This document shows positions 59,526-64,000 of a stretch of DNA of 64,000 nt, one piece after another (within the stretch, counting starts at the first letter, position 1; each line of letters starts with the position of its first letter). The notes beneath the pieces were generated by a model. That model ran no database searches. It was given only the letters and a program-made list of their open reading frames with translations, and was not told the DNA's origin. Location: NCBI GenBank assembly GCA_035627955.1, contig DASPKU010000007.1, positions 305,039-369,038 of the forward strand. Direction: 5' to 3'. Source of the DNA: Phycisphaerales bacterium (GTDB lineage Bacteria; Planctomycetota; Phycisphaerae; Phycisphaerales; UBA1924). The position numbers and the translations under genes were made by a program.

Positions 59526-62500
59526 ATGAGTGATGCCGCGAAGACGACTGACTCCGCGAAGAACCAGGGCGATACGCCCCCCCACCGCTATAACGCCGCG
59601 CTGGCGCAGGAGATCGAGGGGCGGTGGCAGCAGCTGTGGGCGGAGCAGCGGACGTACTACACGCCCAACCCGGGCGAGCCGGGGTTCGACGCGAGCAAGG
59701 CAAAGAAGTACATCCTGGACATGTTCCCCTACCCCAGCGGCGTGGGGCTGCACGTTGGGCACCCGCTGGGGTACATCGCGACGGACATCTATGCGCGGTA
59801 CCTGCGGATGGCGGGGTACAACGTGCTGCACACGATGGGGTTCGATGCGTTCGGGCTGCCGGCGGAGCAGTTCGCGATCCAGACGGGCACGCACCCGCGG
59901 GTGAGCACCGAGCGGAACATCGCGACGATGCGGCAGCAGCTCACGCGCCTGGGGCTGGGGCACGACCCGCACCGCAGCGTGTCGACGACGGACACGGACT
60001 TCTACAAGTGGACGCAGTGGATCTTCAAGCAAATTTATGAGAGCTGGTACGACGAGAAGGCGGGGAAGGCACGCCCCATCGCGGAGCTGGTGCGCGCGTT
60101 TGAGTCCGGCGCGGTGGCCACGAGCAGCGGGCGGGCGTGGAAGGAGCTGAGCGAGGGCGAGCGGCGGGCGGAGGTCGACGGGCGGCGGCTCGCGTTCCTG
60201 TCCGACGTGCCGGTCAACTGGTGCCCGATGCTGGGGACGGTGCTGGCCAACGAGGAGGTCACGGCCGAGGGGCGGAGCGAGCGCGGGAACTTCCCCGTGT
60301 ACAAGCGGCCGCTGCGGCAATGGATGATGCGGATCACCGCGTACGCGGACCGGCTGCTGAGTGACCTGGAGAAGGTGGACTGGCCCGAGCCGATCAAGCT
60401 GATGCAGCGGAACTGGATCGGCAAGAGCGAGGGCGCGCACGTTGAGTTTGAGCTCGAGGATGTCGCTGAAAAGGTGACGGTCTTCACCACGCGCCCCGAC
60501 ACGCTGTTTGGCGCGACGTACATGGTGCTCAGCCCCGAGCACCCGCTGGTGGATCGGATCGCGCCGGCGCAGTGGCTCAAGCCCGGGGCCACGACCATCG
60601 TGCAGAAGGAGTGGCGCGGCGTGTTCCCGGGGGCGCCGGCGGGCGGGTACGGCACGCCCAGCGAGGCGATCGCCGCGTACCGCGCGTACGCCAAGGGCAA
60701 GACGGACGAGCAGCGGACCGAGGCCAAGGAGAAGACAGGCGTCTTCACGGGGGCGTACGCGATCAACCCAGCAACGGGGACGCCGATCCCGGTTTTCATC
60801 GCCGACTACGTGCTGATGGGGTACGGCACGGGCGCGATCATGGCGGTGCCGGCGCATGACGAGCGCGACTTTGAGTTCGCCCAGGCGCTTAACCTGCCGA
60901 TCCGCGACGTGGTGTACCCGCCGGACGTGCTGGCCCTGCGGCACTTCGCCCAGCACGCCTACCAGAACAGCGCGGCGCCGGCATACTGGCGCGAGCAGCT
61001 GGCCGACTTCATGGGCCTGGTTATCACCAGCGAGCAGAAGTACCCGTACGAGGAGGCGCTGCTGATCGTGCGCAAGCGGCGCGGCGAGCCCACCGACTCG
61101 GCCAAGCAGAGCGGGCGCGGCAAGGTGCAGGGCCAGTGGCTCAAGACCCTCGAGAAGATCGACGTGCGCAGCGCCGACGAGCTCAAGAGCGTGTTCGCGA
61201 GCGCGGCGTACTACCGCAAGCTGGGGCACGCCTTCACCGAGCACGGCACGGCGGTGAACTCGTCGGGCACGTACTTCTCGATCACCGGGCTGCCCACGCC
61301 CGAGGCCAAGGCGTCCATCACGAAGTCGCTGGAGGAGCGGGGCGCGGGGCGGAGGGCGGTGACGTACAAGCTGCGGGACTGGCTGTTCAGCCGGCAGCGG
61401 TACTGGGGCGAGCCGTTCCCGGTGGTGTACGACGAGGCCGGCGTAGCCCACGCGCTGCCCGACTCGATGCTGCCGCTGCTGCTGCCCGAGCTCGAGGACT
61501 TCCGGCCCGAGACCAGCGATGACCCCGACGCCCCGGTGCGGACGCCGCTCAACCGGGCGCGCGAGTGGGTGAGCGTGACGCTCGACCTGGGCGACGGGCC
61601 CAAGCGGTACACGCGCGAGACGAACACCATGCCCAACTGGGCGGGGTCGTGCTGGTACTACCTGCGGTACCTGGACCCGGCGAACCCGCGGGCGTTCGTC
61701 GACAAGCACGTGGACCAGTACTGGATGGGCAGCAGCGGCGCGACCGGCGGCGTTGACCTGTACGTCGGGGGCGTCGAGCACGCGGTGCTGCACCTCCTCT
61801 ACGCGCGGTTCTGGCACAAGGTGCTGTTCGACCTGGGGCACGTGTCAACGCCCGAGCCGTTTCAGAAGCTGTTCAACCAGGGGTACATCCAGGAGTTTGC
61901 CTTCAAGGACCCGCGAGAGATCTACGTCGACGCCTTCAAGGTGACCGACGCGCAGGGCCGCAACTTCATGGAGTTCAAGACCGAGCTCAAGGACTCGCCC
62001 GGGCCGTGGCTTTACGACGGGGAACAGGTCATCCGCGAGTACGGCAAGATGGGCAAGAGCCTGAAGAACGCCGTGTCGCCGGACGAGATGTTCACGGAGT
62101 TCGGCTGCGACACGCTGCGCGTCTACGAGATGGCGATGGGGCCACTCGAGGCGAGCAAGCCGTGGAACACGCGGGACATCATCGGTTCGTACCGGTTCCT
62201 GCAGAAGGTGTGGCGGAATCTGATCGATGAGGGCACGGGCGTTTCGCGGTGCGCGGAGGTGGAGGCGGACCGGGCCAGCCTGCGGCTGCTGCACAAAACG
62301 ATCATCGGCGTGCGGCGCGACATGGAGTCGCTGGGCTTCAACACCGTCGTCAGCAAGCTCATCGAGCTGAACAACCACCTGGGGTCGCTGCCGGCGGTGC
62401 CGGTGAGCGTCGCGGCGCCGCTGATCCTGATGCTGGCGCCGCTGGCCCCGCACCTGGCGGAGGAGCTGTGGCACCGCGTGATGCGGCTGCCCCGGGACCC

Positions 62501-62759
62501 GAAGGCGGAGCGGCGGTCGATCGTGTACGAGCGGTTCCCGATCGCCGACGAGAAGCTCGCGGCCGACGACGAGATCGAGATCCCCGTGTCGGTCATGGGC
62601 AAGCTGCGGAGCAAGATCACCGTGCCCGCGGGCAGCGACGGCGCGGCGATCGAGGCCGCGGCGAAGGCGGACCCGCGCGTGCAGGAGCTGATCGCGGGCA
62701 AGGCGATCAAGAAGGTGATCGTGGTGCCGGGGAAGATGGTGAACTTCGTGGTGGGGTAG
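59526..62759 (+). CDS. leuS: Leucyl-tRNA synthetase with enlarged central region
   Basis: 1077 residues, about 215 more than E. coli LeuRS. HIGH is HVGH at residue 76, and KMSKS is KMGKS at 841-845 (Gly for Ser). Editing-domain residues are present (TTRPDTLFGATYMVLSPEHP, YGTGAIMAVPAHDERDF). WCPMLGTVLANEEV lacks the Cys pair of the zinc-binding CWRC segment. Extra sequence lies between the HIGH and KMSKS motifs, notably after the editing motif (from PIRDVVYPPDVLALRHF to SSGTYFSITG), while the C-terminal part keeps normal length. TAAAGT ends 8 nt before the ATG and there is no Shine-Dalgarno. Confidence 0.96.
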   Translation: MSDAAKTTDSAKNQGDTPPHRYNAALAQEIEGRWQQLWAEQRTYYTPNPGEPGFDASKAKKYILDMFPYPSGVGLHVGHPLGYIATDIYARYLRMAGYNVLHTMGFDAFGLPAEQFAIQTGTHPRVSTERNIATMRQQLTRLGLGHDPHRSVSTTDTDFYKWTQWIFKQIYESWYDEKAGKARPIAELVRAFESGAVATSSGRAWKELSEGERRAEVDGRRLAFLSDVPVNWCPMLGTVLANEEVTAEGRSERGNFPVYKRPLRQWMMRITAYADRLLSDLEKVDWPEPIKLMQRNWIGKSEGAHVEFELEDVAEKVTVFTTRPDTLFGATYMVLSPEHPLVDRIAPAQWLKPGATTIVQKEWRGVFPGAPAGGYGTPSEAIAAYRAYAKGKTDEQRTEAKEKTGVFTGAYAINPATGTPIPVFIADYVLMGYGTGAIMAVPAHDERDFEFAQALNLPIRDVVYPPDVLALRHFAQHAYQNSAAPAYWREQLADFMGLVITSEQKYPYEEALLIVRKRRGEPTDSAKQSGRGKVQGQWLKTLEKIDVRSADELKSVFASAAYYRKLGHAFTEHGTAVNSSGTYFSITGLPTPEAKASITKSLEERGAGRRAVTYKLRDWLFSRQRYWGEPFPVVYDEAGVAHALPDSMLPLLLPELEDFRPETSDDPDAPVRTPLNRAREWVSVTLDLGDGPKRYTRETNTMPNWAGSCWYYLRYLDPANPRAFVDKHVDQYWMGSSGATGGVDLYVGGVEHAVLHLLYARFWHKVLFDLGHVSTPEPFQKLFNQGYIQEFAFKDPREIYVDAFKVTDAQGRNFMEFKTELKDSPGPWLYDGEQVIREYGKMGKSLKNAVSPDEMFTEFGCDTLRVYEMAMGPLEASKPWNTRDIIGSYRFLQKVWRNLIDEGTGVSRCAEVEADRASLRLLHKTIIGVRRDMESLGFNTVVSKLIELNNHLGSLPAVPVSVAAPLILMLAPLAPHLAEELWHRVMRLPRDPKAERRSIVYERFPIADEKLAADDEIEIPVSVMGKLRSKITVPAGSDGAAIEAAAKADPRVQELIAGKAIKKVIVVPGKMVNFVVG

Positions 62760-62768
62760 GTCCGGAAG

Positions 62769-62860
62769 TGCCACGATCATGCTTCATGATCGTGCCTGTC
62801 GGGCCGGTCGCGACGGTTGCACTTCGTGCGAGCACGATCACGAGGACGTGATCGTGGCAC
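62769..62860. repeat. Element B pair in inverted arrangement
   Basis: GTGCCACGATCATG CTT CATGATCGTG (62772-62794) and CACGATCACG AGGA CGTGATCGTGGCAC (62833-62860) are two hairpins; the outer arms GTGCCACGATCA and TGATCGTGGCAC also pair over 12 bp. It sits between the convergent stops of leuS and the anti-sigma-like gene. The stem differs from those at 40049 and 45128 but the GTGCCA flank is kept. Confidence 0.8.
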
Positions 62861-62865
62861 ATCAC

Positions 62866-64000
62866 TTACTTCGACTCGATCACCACCGGCACCGTCACGC
62901 GCTGCGTCCAGCTGGTGGGCGGCAGCGTCCACCAGAGCACGGCCTCGGGGTCTTCGACGCGCGGGAGCGAGAGGTCGAAGGGCATCTCCTCAAACTCGAC
63001 CTCAGCCTTGAGGCGGTCGGCGAGGGTGGCCTTGATCGCGTCGAGCGACTTGCGGGTGTCGGGGAAGTCCACGAGGTAGGTGCGCGGCGTGGTGGGCGTG
63101 AACTCGCCGAGGACGGGGGCGGGGAAGCCGGGCGCGCCTCTGGTGATGAAGGGGTTCACCGGGTCCCTGGAGGTGATCAATGGCGCCTGGGCCTCGGTCG
63201 CGACAGAGCTGGGGCTGCGGGGAGCGGGAGCGAGGGCCACCACGACCTCCTGCGGCACGTCCTTGGAGAGACGCCAGGTGCGGCCGTCCTTGAGGGTGTC
63301 CATCGCCTCCACCTGCGCGAGCTTGCTCAGATCGCGGGCGCCGACGCGGATCACCAGCCGGCCCTCGCGGGCGAGGCGGAGGATGCGCTCGTCGGTCATT
63401 TCCTCTGGCGCGGGCGCCGGGGCGGTCATCGCCATGGTCGTCGCATCGCGCGAGGAGGGCTCGTCGGCGATGGTCGTGCCCTCTGCCAGCATCCGCTCGT
63501 GCTCGCGCTTGGTGGCCGCATCGCCGGCGTCAGGCGCGGTGGGGTTGTGGGTGGCGATGGGGCCGATGGGCTTGGGCTTGACGAGGACCGAGCCCCAGTA
63601 GGCGGCGCCGCCGACCAGCAGCAGCAGGCCCGCGGCGAGGGCCAGCTGCGGGGCCATGCGGTGGAGGGCGCCGTTGCCCCGCTTGGTCACTGTGCGCGTC
63701 GCGATGTTGATCGGCGGGTGGTCGCTGACGTTGTCGCCGTTGGTCAGGCCCACCAGGGCGTCGCGCTCGAGGGCGGCCATGACGCGGTCCATCAGCTCGG
63801 CGGGGGCTCGCTCGTCGCCCAGGGACTGGAGGGCGCGCCGGTTGGCCTGCATCTGGCGGACCCGCTCGGAGACGCCGGCGCGGGTGGAGGCTGAGCGGTT
63901 GCTCTCCTCGATGCGGGACAGCTTGCCCTCGATCCACTCGAGCATGTGCTCTTCGTTGAGCGGGGGGGGCGTGGCGTCGCCGGGGTTGGTCGGGCGGGTG
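62866..64000 (-). CDS. Anti-sigma-factor-like single-pass membrane protein (partial or start uncertain)
   Basis: At least 359 residues from the Met at 63945; the frame stays open to the right edge (RPTNPGDATPPPLNEEHML), so the true start is probably outside. A helical N-terminal domain with MLEWIEGKLSRIEESNRS and DRVMAALERDAL resembles anti-sigma factor N-termini in planctomycetes. One transmembrane segment (MAPQLALAAGLLLLVGGAAY) follows, then a Pro/Ala-rich linker and a periplasmic beta-rich domain (GRLVIRVGARDLSKL, TYLVDFPDTRKSLDAIKATL). No sigma factor gene is visible in the window; it may lie to the right. Assignment is tentative. Confidence 0.55.
   Translation of the reverse strand, partial: TRPTNPGDATPPPLNEEHMLEWIEGKLSRIEESNRSASTRAGVSERVRQMQANRRALQSLGDERAPAELMDRVMAALERDALVGLTNGDNVSDHPPINIATRTVTKRGNGALHRMAPQLALAAGLLLLVGGAAYWGSVLVKPKPIGPIATHNPTAPDAGDAATKREHERMLAEGTTIADEPSSRDATTMAMTAPAPAPEEMTDERILRLAREGRLVIRVGARDLSKLAQVEAMDTLKDGRTWRLSKDVPQEVVVALAPAPRSPSSVATEAQAPLITSRDPVNPFITRGAPGFPAPVLGEFTPTTPRTYLVDFPDTRKSLDAIKATLADRLKAEVEFEEMPFDLSLPRVEDPEAVLWWTLPPTSWTQRVTVPVVIESK

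Overview
The window is a GC-rich chromosomal segment that most likely comes from a planctomycete of the class Phycisphaerae. The main evidence is nine secreted proteins that end in paired EF-hand/dockerin-like repeats of the form DFNGDGDTGTDQDIEAFF, a hallmark of that group. Further support comes from zinc-ribbon membrane proteins, an alanine/proline-rich proteome, a SPINDLY-type O-GlcNAc transferase and an RNase E with long Arg-rich tails. I see no rRNA, tRNA, CRISPR array, phage or complete insertion sequence.

Layout, left to right. 1-9.2 kb: partial surE, two tagged secreted proteins (a sheet-repeat protein and an SGNH hydrolase) separated by a 117-bp tandem repeat, cysS, a VapBC-type toxin-antitoxin pair, a PAP2 lipoprotein phosphatase, cystathionine beta-synthase and a small membrane protein. 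9.2-18.6 kb: dispersed repeats, a small gene that has lost its stop codon, then four consecutive tagged secreted proteins on the minus strand (double alpha/beta hydrolase, M1 aminopeptidase, propeller-like protein, matrixin-type metalloprotease). 18.9-23.7 kb: a GldA/GldF/GldG/DUF4340 ABC transporter operon. 24-28 kb: a STAS protein, a 5'-truncated RepA-like ATPase, a 127-bp tandem repeat array, a lipoprotein and a zinc-ribbon membrane protein. 28-40 kb: rho without its usual RNA-binding domain, ptsI, a relic of a second ptsI 3' end, rne, dxr, an O-GlcNAc transferase-like protein and a second zinc-ribbon membrane protein. 40-49.8 kb: two paralogous tagged sheet-repeat proteins, spoVR, and a minus-strand cluster of tagged subtilase, DUF2089 regulator, GT1 glycosyltransferase and two YkgJ-type cysteine-cluster proteins. 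50-57 kb: two GT4 glycosyltransferases, feoAB plus a small membrane protein behind a Fur-box-like site, a ParE/XRE toxin-antitoxin pair and pdxJ. 57-64 kb: a DinB-like protein, folC, leuS and a partial anti-sigma-factor-like membrane protein.

Three themes run through the window. First, the shared C-terminal tag joins enzymes with unrelated folds (proteases, esterases, sheet-repeat proteins), which suggests a common extracellular sorting or assembly system whose partner is not in this window. Second, several families of small structured dispersed repeats invade gene ends and in one case lie inside a gene; within a family the stem sequences vary while pairing is kept. Third, part of the gene set seems to be translated from leaderless or nearly leaderless mRNAs, because -10-like hexamers sit 4-9 nt before start codons without a Shine-Dalgarno sequence, whereas other genes, including many secreted ones, have clear GGAG-type sites.
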